Assembly: GCF_007846085.1 (NCBI RefSeq) | Contig: NZ_VOEJ01000004.1 | Coordinates: 186,001 to 250,000 of the forward strand | Length of the DNA stretch: 64,000 bases | From: Mucilaginibacter pallidiroseus | Lineage (GTDB): Bacteria; Bacteroidota; Bacteroidia; Sphingobacteriales; Sphingobacteriaceae | Reading direction: 5' to 3' | Shown: piece by piece, positions 44,805-54,494 of the stretch | Position numbering within the stretch: position 1 is the first letter of the stretch | Layout: every line of letters begins with the position of its first letter | Position numbers and translations under genes: made by a program | Notes under the pieces: model-generated | What the model saw: only the letters and a program-made list of their open reading frames with translations | Told to the model about the DNA's origin: nothing | The model's database searches: none

Positions 44805-44890
44805 CAAGAGTCAAGAAATAAGAGTCAGGAATCAAGAAGCACCTTAAAGTACATCCTTTCCTGATTCTTGATTCTGATATCTTGAATCTA
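44805..44890. repeat. Word-type inverted repeat between marC-like and FtsX-like genes
   Basis: Variants of GAATCAAGA and GAGTCA occur several times in the left half (AAGAGTCAAGAAATAAGAGT) and reappear inverted in the right half (CTGATTCTTGATTCTGATAT). The arms can fold back on each other around CACCTTAAAGTACATCC. It lies between converging genes and may serve as their terminator. Confidence 0.5.
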
Positions 44891-44892
44891 AC

Positions 44893-47289
44893 TTACTCTG
44901 TCCTTAAACTTTTAACCGGATTTACCAATGCGGCCCTTACCGTTTGCAGGCTAATTAAAATTGCGGTTACCAGTAGTAGCGCACCAATTGCCATTGCAAA
45001 GGGCAGCGGAGTAAGGTTTACGCGGTATGCATATGCGTTTAGCCATTGATGCATTAGCATATAGGCAATGGGGCAAGCCACAAGCCCGGCAATTAACACC
45101 GTAGGCAAAAAGTCTTTAGCAAACAGCTTTACAATACCACCTACCGATGCGCCCAGTACCTTGCGAATGCCTATTTCTTTTGTGCGTTTTTGTACGTTAA
45201 GTGCAATTAAGCCAAGCACGCCAAGCAGCACTATCACCACTGTTAAAGCGGTTGCAAGGTAGCCCGCTTTTTTGAGTTGAAGTTCCGTTTTATATATTTT
45301 GGCCAGGGCTTCGTCCATAAAGCCATACTCAAACGGAGCGCCGGGCATAACTTCTGCCCATTTTTGTTGCACTGCGTTCAAGCTCTCATTGATGTTCCCC
45401 GGCTTTAATTTAATAGAAAAGTAGCGGTATAATAGTGTGCGGTTAACATTCATAATAGTAGTAGGCATAATGCGAGCAGACATGCCACCAAAAATAAAAT
45501 CATCTGTAACGCCACAAATAGTTAGCGGCGGCATACCAACCGAATTAAATTGCTTACCTATGGCTTGTTGGGGCGTTTTAAAACCAAGTGCCACCCGCTG
45601 CGCGTCATTGATAACCACCAAGCCTGAGTCTGCCGGCATGTAGTTTGGCTTAAAAAATTCACCGGCTTTAACCGGGATGCCGTAGGTAACTGCGTATTGG
45701 TTATCAGCTATCATCAGCGTAGATGCAAATGCCTGCGATGGCGCATCTGCTTGTTTGTAAATTTGCAAGCCACCGCTGCTGCCACCATCGGGAATTTCCC
45801 ATGACAGGCTTAGCGACTTAATTTGCGGGATCTGGCTCAGTCTGTACCTTATATCTTCCATTTTTTGTACGCCGGGTTTACTCCAGTCGCGCGGCAACTG
45901 TGCATACACCACGTAATCTTTATCGTAACCCAGGTTTTTACCGAAGAAAAGACCGATCTGTTTTGTGATAACAATAGCGCAAATGAGCACCACCAACGCA
46001 GTAGAAAACTGGAAAACAATTAAAGCGCTGCGCAACCATGTTTGGTCGGCCACTTTATGTAACTTGCCCTTAAGCGAGTCGACAGATTTCAATGCCGATA
46101 GCACAAACGCCGGGTAAACGCCGGCCAGCAAACCCACAAGCAGCGCAAAAGCAAAGGGGAATAAATATACGTACCAAGGGTAAGCAAATAATAATGGAAT
46201 CTGCGAATCCAACAGTTCAATAAAGAATGGACGCCCCAATGCGTAAAACGCCAAAGCCACCAGCGTTGATATCAGCACCATAATTACCGATTCGGTAAGG
46301 AACTGCCATATCAGTTGCCTCCGCAACCCGCCTAATACTTTGCGTATACCCATTTCTTTTGAGCGTTGCCCCGAACGGCTAATGCAGATGTTTACAAAGT
46401 TTATTACCGCCATAGCCAGGATAAACAACGCAATGGCCGATAGCGTGTAAATCATCCTTTTGATTTGGCCGGTAAAATAATAGTCTTTAAGTGATACGAG
46501 GTAAGGCTCAAGATTATCGGCTATTTGTTTCGGTGCATTTTGTTTTATAAGCCGTTTCATGGGGGTAAGCAGGGCCTCGGGCTTTACGCCTTCTTTCAGT
46601 TCAATAAGGCCAACGGTAACCGTATTGTTCCAGCCATCCAGGCTGCGGCCCATATATTTTGCCGCTGCAGCCGGTAAAAAGAAAGTGCTGTTGCTTTGAT
46701 CGATAACGTTGGTAACCGAATTTTTAGGCAGTTTAGCCAGCACGCCCGTTACTGTAAAGTCATGGCGTTCGCCCTTGAAGTTTTCGATATTGAGCGTTTG
46801 CCCAACCACATCTGTTTTGCCAAAGTATTTGATGGCTTTATCATCAGTAATTACAACAGAAAACGGATCATTTAAGGCCGTGTTAGTATCGCCGTGCAAT
46901 AATTTAAAACCGTACACGTTAAAAAAAGTGCTATCCCCAACTTGCAGGCTTTCGCGGAAATGCTTGTCACCTTTTGATACGGTAGAGCTTACGCCATCCC
47001 AGTGATAGTAGTTGACCACAAGGGTAGGGTATTCATCCTTTAATGCCTTTGGTATAGGTGCCAATGAAGTAAGAACGTAACCCATGTTTGGGTCTTTCCA
47101 TTTGCTTTGAACGATGTATTGATTGCCGGCGTTTTTCAGATCACCGTTCACGCTTGTTTCGTTCCAGATATACCCGCCAATAAGCATGGTAAAGGCAATA
47201 CCCACAGACAGGCCGAATATATTGATGATCGAAAAAAGTTTATGCTTGATGATGTTGCGCCAGGCAATAATAAAGTAATTGTGCAGCAT
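44893..47289 (-). CDS. FtsX-like/MacB-type ABC transporter permease
   Basis: A 798-residue membrane protein with four-plus-four helix layout: an N-terminal helix, a large periplasmic MacB-type domain (about 45-275), three helices (about 285-395), a second periplasmic domain (about 440-660) and three final helices. The two FtsX core motifs are SGQRSKEMGIRKVLGGLRRQLIWQFL and VQKRTKEIGIRKVLGASVGGIVKLF. Such tandem permeases in Bacteroidota work with a LolD/MacB-type ATPase in export of lipoproteins, peptides or antibiotics. No ATPase gene is next to it. Confidence 0.9.
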   Translation of the reverse strand: MLHNYFIIAWRNIIKHKLFSIINIFGLSVGIAFTMLIGGYIWNETSVNGDLKNAGNQYIVQSKWKDPNMGYVLTSLAPIPKALKDEYPTLVVNYYHWDGVSSTVSKGDKHFRESLQVGDSTFFNVYGFKLLHGDTNTALNDPFSVVITDDKAIKYFGKTDVVGQTLNIENFKGERHDFTVTGVLAKLPKNSVTNVIDQSNSTFFLPAAAAKYMGRSLDGWNNTVTVGLIELKEGVKPEALLTPMKRLIKQNAPKQIADNLEPYLVSLKDYYFTGQIKRMIYTLSAIALFILAMAVINFVNICISRSGQRSKEMGIRKVLGGLRRQLIWQFLTESVIMVLISTLVALAFYALGRPFFIELLDSQIPLLFAYPWYVYLFPFAFALLVGLLAGVYPAFVLSALKSVDSLKGKLHKVADQTWLRSALIVFQFSTALVVLICAIVITKQIGLFFGKNLGYDKDYVVYAQLPRDWSKPGVQKMEDIRYRLSQIPQIKSLSLSWEIPDGGSSGGLQIYKQADAPSQAFASTLMIADNQYAVTYGIPVKAGEFFKPNYMPADSGLVVINDAQRVALGFKTPQQAIGKQFNSVGMPPLTICGVTDDFIFGGMSARIMPTTIMNVNRTLLYRYFSIKLKPGNINESLNAVQQKWAEVMPGAPFEYGFMDEALAKIYKTELQLKKAGYLATALTVVIVLLGVLGLIALNVQKRTKEIGIRKVLGASVGGIVKLFAKDFLPTVLIAGLVACPIAYMLMHQWLNAYAYRVNLTPLPFAMAIGALLLVTAILISLQTVRAALVNPVKSLRTE

Positions 47290-47412
47290 ATGTGAGGCTT
47301 TAGTTAAAACTAAGGTATTGGCTAAAGTGCATCAACAGAAAAGATTAACACTTTTTAACAAGGGGCGGTTTTTATGATGACTTGCATACCGGGAATACGC
47401 GTCGTTGATTAT

Positions 47413-47458
47413 TTAATTCGCTAAATTCTTTTAATTCTATAATTTCGGGTTCAGACAA
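47413..47458 (+). repeat. Intergenic direct repeat (TTCTATAA.TTC.GGTTCAGACAA), copy 2
   Basis: Begins TTAATTCGCTAA, has an extra ATTCTTTT and continues AATTCTATAATTTCGGGTTC and AGACAA. It ends 18 bases before the aldo/keto reductase start and matches 7379-7415. In copy 1 the same right end overlaps a gene's stop codon. Confidence 0.6.
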
Positions 47459-47476
47459 AACCCAAACTAAAAACCT

Positions 47477-48466
47477 ATGAGCTACCAACCATCAGCAGAT
47501 AGATACAAAAAAATGCGTTACCGCCGTTGCGGTAAAAGTGGCATAAAGCTGCCCGAAATTTCATTAGGGCTGTGGCACAACTTCGGCCATGTGGATGTGA
47601 TGGAAAACTTCCGCCAGATATTGCACCTTGCTTTTGATAGCGGTATTACACATTTCGACCTGGCCAACAACTACGGCCCGCCCCCGGGATCGGCCGAAAC
47701 CAATTTTGGTAAAATACTCAAAGAGGATTTTGCAGGCTACCGCGATGAAATGATCATTAGCAGTAAAGCAGGATACACCATGTGGGACGGCCCTTACGGT
47801 GATTGGGGTTCAAAAAAATACTTGGTGTCCAGCCTGGATCAAAGCCTTAAACGTATGGATTTGGACTATGTAGATATTTTTTACCACCATCGCCCCGATC
47901 CGGAAACGCCTTTGGAAGAAACAATGGCCGCCCTTGATCTTATTGTGCGACAGGGAAAAGCCTTGTATGCAGGCATATCCAACTACCCGGCTGCCGAAGC
48001 CGAAAAGGCCATCGGGATGCTGAAAAAAATGGGTACGCCATGCCTTATCCATCAGCCCAAATACTCCATGTTTGTGCGCGAGCCCGAGCAGGGATTGCTG
48101 GATGTTTTGGGTAACGAGGGTGTTGGCTGTATTCCGTTTTCGCCATTAGCGCAGGGCTTGCTAACAAACAAATATTTGCACGGTATTCCTGAAGACTCAA
48201 GGGCTGCAAAGTCAACCGGTTTTTTACAGGAAAGCCAGGTAACCGAAGAGGTAATCAATAAAATTAAACAACTTAATGCCCTGGCCGAACAACGCGGGCA
48301 GACCCTCGCCCAAATGGCATTAGCCTGGTTGCTGAAGGACGAGCGCGTAACGTCGGTACTGATCGGCGCAAGCAAACCCGCCCAATTAGCCGACTCGTTA
48401 AAAGCGCTTGATAATGTCGATTTCAGCAGTGATGAGCTGCAGAAAATTGAAGCCATTTTAGGTTAA
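47477..48466 (+). CDS. Aldo/keto reductase, YghZ/Gpr type
   Basis: NADPH-dependent reductase of the AKR fold, 329 residues. The catalytic tetrad is visible: D in FDLANNYGPPPG with Y following, K in MIISSKAGYTMW and H in FYHHRPDPETPLEETM. The NYGPPPGSAE motif is the mark of the YghZ group, whose E. coli member reduces L-glyceraldehyde 3-phosphate and methylglyoxal. IGASKPAQLADSLKAL at the C-terminus is the cofactor-binding loop. It stands alone with a terminator downstream. Confidence 0.92.
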   Translation: MSYQPSADRYKKMRYRRCGKSGIKLPEISLGLWHNFGHVDVMENFRQILHLAFDSGITHFDLANNYGPPPGSAETNFGKILKEDFAGYRDEMIISSKAGYTMWDGPYGDWGSKKYLVSSLDQSLKRMDLDYVDIFYHHRPDPETPLEETMAALDLIVRQGKALYAGISNYPAAEAEKAIGMLKKMGTPCLIHQPKYSMFVREPEQGLLDVLGNEGVGCIPFSPLAQGLLTNKYLHGIPEDSRAAKSTGFLQESQVTEEVINKIKQLNALAEQRGQTLAQMALAWLLKDERVTSVLIGASKPAQLADSLKALDNVDFSSDELQKIEAILG

Positions 48467-48487
48467 TTGATAACCACACCGCAAATC

Positions 48488-48518
48488 AAGGGCATAATTT
48501 TAAAAATTATGCCCTTTT
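48488..48518 (+). terminator. Intrinsic terminator of the aldo/keto reductase gene
   Basis: AAGGGCATAATTTT pairs with AAAATTATGCCCTT over 13-14 bases with a minimal loop, followed by TTTT; it starts 22 bases after the stop codon. Confidence 0.75.
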
Positions 48519-48597
48519 GCTTTAACAATATTTAACAACCCGCGTCCAACCAACTTTAGTAACTTACGCACCAAAGCCCTAATCCGCACACTACCGC

Positions 48598-51057
48598 ATG
48601 AAAAAAGCTATACTGCTACTTTTATTTTCTTTTACCGCATCATGGTTATATGCACAGGATATTACCTTTAAAGGCAGCATTACCGATGACGCAGGCAAGG
48701 GCGTGCCTTTTGCAACTGTATACGTGAAGGGCACAAATAAGGGGACATCTGCAAACAGTGAAGGCGAATACAATCTGAGCATTAAGGCGGGCACTTATGA
48801 TGTACTGTTTAAGGCTGTAGGTTACAAACAGGAAAGCAGGCGAATAGATCTGACCCGCAGTCAGGCAGTCAATATTTCATTAAAGCCCGAACTGTACGAA
48901 CTTAAGGAAGTTGCCATACGCGCCGGGGCAGAAGATCCTGCTTATGCTATCATCCGCAAGGCTATTAAAAAACGCAAAAGTTACCTTAACGAAGTTGATG
49001 CTTACACCTGCGAAGTTTATATAAAAGGATTGCAGAAGCTGCTTGCCGCGCCTAAAAAGTTTTTAGGGGTTGATATCCAGAAAATAGCACGCGAGAACGG
49101 TCTCGACTCCAACCGCCGGGGTATTGTTTACCTGTCGGAGTCACAATCAAAATATAGCTATATGCGGCCAGGGCAGGTGCATGAAGAGGTGATCTCGTCC
49201 AAATTTTCGGGTAGCAACAGGGCTTTTACTTTCAATCGCGCGTCAGACATGCGGGTTAATTTTTACGAGAACCTGCAAAACTGGGAAGGCTTAAGCGCAA
49301 GGCCGCTGGTATCGCCAATTGCCGATAATGCGCTATCATACTATAAATACAAATGGATGGGCATCAGTATCGAAAACGGTGAGACTATCAACAAGATACT
49401 GGTTATGCCAAGGCGCGAGTCTGACCCTTGCTTTAGCGGATACATATATGTGATGGAGGATACCTGGCGCCTGCACAGCGTGGGTTTGTACTTAACCAAA
49501 AAGGCAAACATTAACTTTGTGGATACGCTTAACGTAAGCCAGGAATTTTTCCCGGTAAACGGCAAGGTTTGGATGCCGGCTTCTATTAAGTTTGATTTTA
49601 AGGGCGGTTTCCTGGGCTTTAAGTTTGCCGGTTATTTTATATCGCTTTACAAAGACTATGACATCAACCCAAAGCTTGACAAAAGCCAGTTTGCAGAAGT
49701 GTTGCGCATAACAAAGGGTGTAAATAAAAAGGATTCGGCTTACTGGGAACAGGAGCGCCCCATCCCCTTAACCGAAGAGGAGAAAACGGACTATCAGAAA
49801 AAAGCTGTATTAGCCGCCAAGCGCGAATCAAAGCCCTACCTTGACTCGCTCGACAGGGTAAACAATCGCCTTAACCCAGTAAAGCTTTTGCTTAGCGGCT
49901 ACCGCTACCGTAACCGCTACGATAAGGAATATTATAATTTCGACCCGATACTAAGCTCACTGCTTTATAATACGGTAGAGGGTTTTGCCATCAATTACGG
50001 CGCATCATTTACCAAACAGATAGATAGTGCCAATAACCGTTACTTTAGCATATATGGCAGGGCGCGCTACGGTTTCTCCAATAAGCTATTTAACGCAAAC
50101 GGCGGGATTGTGCTTCCTGCCGGCCCGGTTACGCTGAACCTTGCGGGTGGGTCCGACGTGTTGGATATGAATAACCGCCAGCCTATATCCACCTTTGTTA
50201 ACACGGCTTATACCTTGCTTGATAGGCGCAACCTACAAAAGCTTTATCAAAAGCAGTATGTTTCAATTGCAGCATCAACGCGCATCAGCGGCGGCTGGCT
50301 GGCAAGCGCATCGGCAGAGTGGGCCAATCGCAAATGGTTAAGCAATACGGCAAATTATAGCATCTTTCATCCTAAGAACCGTGAGTTTACATCCAACAAC
50401 CCGCTTAATCCAGGTTTAGATGTGCCTTTGTTTCCTGATAATCAGTCGTTTAAAATTAGTGCCCGCACCAGTTACAACTTTAGCAACAAGTACGAAACCT
50501 ATCCATCAGGCAGAAGATACCTGCCTTCAGATTACCCGACGATAGGCCTGAACTTTACCAAGGCTGTTAAAAACGTATTTGGTTCTGACGTGGATTACAG
50601 CCTATTATCGGCAGATATCGCTAAAGATGATATCCCGGTAGGCTTGTACGGCAAAACTTCGTTTTACATTAGTGCGGGGAAATTCTTAAACAAGAATAAC
50701 CTTTACTATACCGATTATCGCCATTTCTCGGGCAACGAAACGTTCTTTTATAAGGCCGGCACAAATAAGTTTTTGCTGCTGGATCTTTATCAATACAGCA
50801 CAGGCGATAAATACCTGGAAGCTCATGTGGAACACAATTTCCTGGGGTTGCTGATGGGCAAATTGCCAGGCATACGTAAGCTTAAACTGCAGGAAGTGGT
50901 AGATGTAAATTATCTATCTACGCCAACGCTTAAAAACTACACCGAGTTAGGCATAGGCCTGCAAAGCCCTGCTGGCTTGCGGATAATGTACGGCGTATCA
51001 TTCAATAACGCCGGCGGTACTACTAACAGGGCTGTAAGGCTGGCGTTTGGGTTTTAG
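48598..51057 (+). CDS. DUF5686/CarboxypepD_reg-like outer-membrane protein
   Basis: An 819-residue exported protein: signal peptide (MKKAILLLLFSFTASWLYAQ), a carboxypeptidase regulatory-like domain (ITFKGSITDDAGKGVPFATV, about 22-105) and a long C-terminal beta-barrel region with aromatic strands, ending RAVRLAFGF with the terminal phenylalanine. The middle region (AYAIIRKAIKKRKSYLNEVDAYTCEVYIKGLQ) matches DUF5686 proteins of this phylum. Function is not known; surface or outer-membrane location is inferred. Its stop overlaps the stop of the convergent nucleotidyltransferase gene by four bases. Confidence 0.85.
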   Translation: MKKAILLLLFSFTASWLYAQDITFKGSITDDAGKGVPFATVYVKGTNKGTSANSEGEYNLSIKAGTYDVLFKAVGYKQESRRIDLTRSQAVNISLKPELYELKEVAIRAGAEDPAYAIIRKAIKKRKSYLNEVDAYTCEVYIKGLQKLLAAPKKFLGVDIQKIARENGLDSNRRGIVYLSESQSKYSYMRPGQVHEEVISSKFSGSNRAFTFNRASDMRVNFYENLQNWEGLSARPLVSPIADNALSYYKYKWMGISIENGETINKILVMPRRESDPCFSGYIYVMEDTWRLHSVGLYLTKKANINFVDTLNVSQEFFPVNGKVWMPASIKFDFKGGFLGFKFAGYFISLYKDYDINPKLDKSQFAEVLRITKGVNKKDSAYWEQERPIPLTEEEKTDYQKKAVLAAKRESKPYLDSLDRVNNRLNPVKLLLSGYRYRNRYDKEYYNFDPILSSLLYNTVEGFAINYGASFTKQIDSANNRYFSIYGRARYGFSNKLFNANGGIVLPAGPVTLNLAGGSDVLDMNNRQPISTFVNTAYTLLDRRNLQKLYQKQYVSIAASTRISGGWLASASAEWANRKWLSNTANYSIFHPKNREFTSNNPLNPGLDVPLFPDNQSFKISARTSYNFSNKYETYPSGRRYLPSDYPTIGLNFTKAVKNVFGSDVDYSLLSADIAKDDIPVGLYGKTSFYISAGKFLNKNNLYYTDYRHFSGNETFFYKAGTNKFLLLDLYQYSTGDKYLEAHVEHNFLGLLMGKLPGIRKLKLQEVVDVNYLSTPTLKNYTELGIGLQSPAGLRIMYGVSFNNAGGTTNRAVRLAFGF

Positions 51058-52123
51058 GATTTATAAAGATGTTCACGGATTTCATAAACCAATGCCTCTG
51101 CCGCAGTAGTATTTGGATGGTCGGGCAGATTTGATTTTAGATACAATTCATCAATCCTGAGCAATTTCTCGTCTATCATGTTCATTAGTTCCTGAAATTC
51201 AAATTTGCCGCTTCGTATGCTCAACAAAAAGTCCCTGTCTGACCGATGAACTTGCACTTCGTGGTGTAATGCAATTTCTTCAGCCATATTTAGCAGCCTA
51301 AAAGTGTGCATCATATTTTTTGTATCGTAATTTTTACCGTTCGATAGCGTGTTTTCATATCTTTTTTGATTGCGCTTTCGTTCCCAATCCATATATTCTT
51401 TATAGTTACGGCAATAAATAGAATACGAGTCTTTATTAAATATCATGGTGCCAGACGGCAGCAATCCTTTTGGCACCGAGCTTAACTGTACATCATCCGC
51501 ATCCGGCCCGGAAGCAATGCCTTTAAAAGATGCGTTGTCTGAATTTCTGCTTGATATATATACTAAATAAACATTTCTAAAATGATCGATGTTTACCAGT
51601 CCGCAATTCTCTTGCAGTACGTTGTTATGTGATAGCCATTCATTCAAAGAAATGCTACCATTGCCTTCAATTATATAGCAAAAATCGAGTATACTTTTGC
51701 GTTCTTTGTCTACTGGGTTATTTATTTTTTGTTTAGCCCGCGCGCTTTCTTCACTTGGGTTTGTGCATATCCTGCAAATGTATCCTTGCAAAGTTTAGAT
51801 AGGAAATCGGCAGGCTTTATCAAATCCATTATCGGATGCCTGTAAAGCACATGTGATTTTGGAGTATTTAAAAGTTCGAGGATATTAGGATTATTCTTTA
51901 ATAAAAGTTCCAAAAAACGCCTCACTTCAAAATAAACCTCATCGTTTGAATCATTATTAAGTTGTTCCTGATATCCAAAGCCATAAAATTCCTTTTTCGA
52001 CGTAAAAAATACGCCTTTCTTATCTGTGTCAGATTCAGGTAGATTTAAGTTGTATGCATTGCTACCACTAATGCAATCCAATAAAATATTCTTTTTCGTA
52101 GCAATCAGTTGTTCGTAGGTCAT
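51054..52123 (-). pseudogene. RlaP/YcgL-type nucleotidyltransferase gene, broken by one frameshift (downstream member of pair)
   Basis: The N-terminal part (MTYEQLIATKKNILLDCISG) has a polymerase-beta-type active site: SGSNAYNLNLPESDTDKKGVF, with the two aspartates of the metal site. It ends at a stop after KKARGLNKK, while the following frame carries on with KINNPVDKERKSILDFCYII and reaches DHPNTTAAEALVYEIREHLY. Adding one base to the six-base A run (51725-51730, T on the plus strand) joins them into 356 residues. The start overlaps the stop of the upstream paralogue by four bases (ATGA). I assign the family from the active-site pattern and from the neighbour; alternatives within the polymerase-beta superfamily are possible. 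Confidence 0.7.
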
Positions 52124-52866
52124 GCCGAAATGTATTTCCTGAAAATGATATCTAATTCATTCGTAGTGTTTTTAGTTGTTGGCAATTGTTCAACTTGTAA
52201 TTTGCAGTTTTCAATCACATCACTAATCCAAGTATTTAAAATAGGTACAGCTTTTACAAGCGTTTTCTCGTCACTAATGGCTTTTAATTTTAATAAGTTA
52301 TTCACCTCCGTTTGAAAATTACTTTCATTAACCAATACCCTGAGTCTGTCAAACTCCATAGGCGGAAGCTCATGTTTCTCGACAATCCACTTACAAGCTA
52401 AAGCTGACCTTAATCCATAGAAATATCTCTTTATTTTAACTTCACTTTCTTGTAGGTCATTATTGAAAGTGTTTATGGCCATTGATAAATAATGATTTCC
52501 ACCGGCTTTCAATGAGTAGTATTTGTGCATTAGCGACCGCAATTCTTCTGCAAAACCATAATCTTCCCTATATACAATTGGAGACTGTAACCATTCATAC
52601 AGTGGGGAGTTTGATTTGAGAAAAAGCTTCAATGCTTTTTTAATATCCCAGCCACCAATATCCAGCAAATCGTTTACAGGTAAATCAATTACATCCCTTA
52701 GTTCTGTAATACTCAAATATGAATCAACGTTGCCAGCGTATATAAATCTAACATCGAAATCACTGTCAGGTGATTTAAACCCCCACGCGCGACTTCCTGA
52801 TTCGCAAGCGTACAATAACTTGATGTGGTGTGTGCTTTGTAACTCTTTTAGTTTCTCTTTTATCAT
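52120..52866 (-). CDS. RlaP/YcgL-type nucleotidyltransferase (upstream member of pair)
   Basis: A 248-residue protein from ATG 52866 (MIKEKLKELQSTHHIKLLYA); starts three and six codons earlier (52875, 52884) are possible. The active site ESGSRAWGFKSPDSDFDVRFIY has the GS motif and the DxD metal pair of polymerase-beta nucleotidyltransferases. The later helical part (NTFNNDLQESEVKIKRYFYGLRSALACKWI) matches COG3541/RlaP proteins, a family linked in the literature to RNA repair operons. No RNA ligase or phosphatase gene lies nearby. It is translationally coupled to the second nucleotidyltransferase. A TAATCTTG promoter-like element lies at 52889-52896. Confidence 0.78.
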   Translation of the reverse strand: MIKEKLKELQSTHHIKLLYACESGSRAWGFKSPDSDFDVRFIYAGNVDSYLSITELRDVIDLPVNDLLDIGGWDIKKALKLFLKSNSPLYEWLQSPIVYREDYGFAEELRSLMHKYYSLKAGGNHYLSMAINTFNNDLQESEVKIKRYFYGLRSALACKWIVEKHELPPMEFDRLRVLVNESNFQTEVNNLLKLKAISDEKTLVKAVPILNTWISDVIENCKLQVEQLPTTKNTTNELDIIFRKYISA

Positions 52867-52953
52867 AGCTTGCATAGCACGCAATTTACAAGATTAGCTT
52901 TTATCGTATCAAACTTTGCAAAATTTCCGCTTTCCAACGTCCACTCAAAAGCT

Positions 52954-52961
52954 TATCTTTG
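52954..52961 (+). promoter_or_regulatory. Promoter of guaA, predicting a leaderless mRNA
   Basis: TATCTTTG is a perfect TAnnTTTG, with TTTC at 52931-52934 exactly 19 bases upstream as the minus-33 box. Only three bases separate it from the ATG at 52965, so transcription should start at or within a base or two of the start codon. Confidence 0.7.
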
Positions 52962-52964
52962 CCC

Positions 52965-54494
52965 ATGCAAGAAAAAATCCTCATTCTTGACTTCGGCTCG
53001 CAGTTTACCCAACTCATCGCGCGCCGTGTCAGGGAGCTCAATATCTACTGTGAGATCCACCCATACAATAAGTTTCCGGAAGTTGACAGCAGCGTAAAAG
53101 GTATTATCCTTTCGGGCAGCCCTTATTCTGTTCGCCAGGAAGATGCACCTCATTTCGAGTTTGCTAAGTACCATACAACCATGCCAATTTTGGGTGTTTG
53201 TTATGGCGCACAGTATGTTGCACATTTTAACGGTGGCGAGGTATTGCCATCGAGCACACGTGAGTATGGCCGTGCAAACCTGCAGTTTATTGACAATGCA
53301 AGCCCGTTGTTAAAGGATATCCCAGCAGCATCGCAGGTTTGGATGTCGCATGGGGATACTATTGCACGCATTGCTGACGATTTTGAAGTTATTGCAAGTA
53401 CAGACAGTGTAAAGGTTGCGGCCTACCACGTTAAAGGTACTGATACATATGGCATACAGTTTCACCCGGAAGTAACCCACAGCACGGATGGCAAGCAGTT
53501 GCTGCAAAACTTTCTGGTTGACATTTGCGGCTGTGCGCAGGATTGGACACCCGACTCATTTATTGAAACCACCATTGCAGAACTGAAGGCTAAGCTTGGT
53601 AATGATAAAGTTGTGTTAGGTTTATCGGGCGGGGTAGATTCATCTGTTGCGGCAGTGTTGCTGCACCAGGCAATTGGAGCAAACCTGCATTGTATTTTTG
53701 TTGATAACGGCTTATTGCGTAAAGATGAGTTTGAATCTGTTTTAGACTCATACAAGCACATGGGCCTCAATATAAAAGGCATCGACGCTAAAGATCGTTT
53801 TTACGATGCATTGGCAGGCCTTAAAGACCCGGAGAAGAAGCGTAAAGCCATTGGCCGCGTTTTCATCGAAGTATTTGATGATGCCGCCCACGAAGTGCAG
53901 GGTGTTAGCTGGTTAGGCCAGGGCACAATTTATCCTGACGTTATCGAGTCTGTTTCGGTAAAAGGTCCGTCGGCAACTATTAAATCGCACCACAACGTAG
54001 GTGGCCTGCCCGATTTTATGAAGCTTAAAGTTGTTGAGCCGCTAAACACTTTATTTAAAGATGAAGTGCGTAAAGTTGGTGCAGCCTTAGGCATCGATCA
54101 AAACATTTTGGGTCGCCACCCATTCCCGGGCCCGGGTTTGGCTATCAGGATATTAGGCGATGTAACGCCCGAGAAGGTTGACATACTGCAACAGGCCGAT
54201 GCGATTTACATCAACAATTTACGCTCTGCCGGTGTTTATGACAAAGTATGGCAAGCAGGCGCTATATACTTGCCGGTACAATCGGTAGGTGTTATGGGCG
54301 ACGAACGTACTTACGAAAACGTTGTTTGTTTGCGTGCGGTAGAGTCATTAGATGGTATGACGGCCGATTGGTGCCATTTACCTTATGATTTGCTGGCCAA
54401 AATATCTAACGAGATCATTAATAATGTTAAGGGCATAAACCGGGTAGTATATGACATCAGCTCGAAACCACCGGCTACCATTGAGTGGGAATAA
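52965..54494 (+). CDS. guaA: GMP synthase (glutamine-hydrolysing)
   Basis: Converts XMP to GMP in purine synthesis. The 509-residue protein has an N-terminal class I glutamine amidotransferase ([19 protein letters not shown]; nucleophile in LGVCYGAQY; His-Glu in [12 protein letters not shown]), an ATP pyrophosphatase with the P-loop [17 protein letters not shown], and the C-terminal dimerization domain ending [16 protein letters not shown] 52965 is chosen because the conserved sequence begins directly after it and the promoter ends at 52961. The next gene overlaps its 3' end. Confidence 0.97.
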   Translation: MQEKILILDFGSQFTQLIARRVRELNIYCEIHPYNKFPEVDSSVKGIILSGSPYSVRQEDAPHFEFAKYHTTMPILGVCYGAQYVAHFNGGEVLPSSTREYGRANLQFIDNASPLLKDIPAASQVWMSHGDTIARIADDFEVIASTDSVKVAAYHVKGTDTYGIQFHPEVTHSTDGKQLLQNFLVDICGCAQDWTPDSFIETTIAELKAKLGNDKVVLGLSGGVDSSVAAVLLHQAIGANLHCIFVDNGLLRKDEFESVLDSYKHMGLNIKGIDAKDRFYDALAGLKDPEKKRKAIGRVFIEVFDDAAHEVQGVSWLGQGTIYPDVIESVSVKGPSATIKSHHNVGGLPDFMKLKVVEPLNTLFKDEVRKVGAALGIDQNILGRHPFPGPGLAIRILGDVTPEKVDILQQADAIYINNLRSAGVYDKVWQAGAIYLPVQSVGVMGDERTYENVVCLRAVESLDGMTADWCHLPYDLLAKISNEIINNVKGINRVVYDISSKPPATIEWE

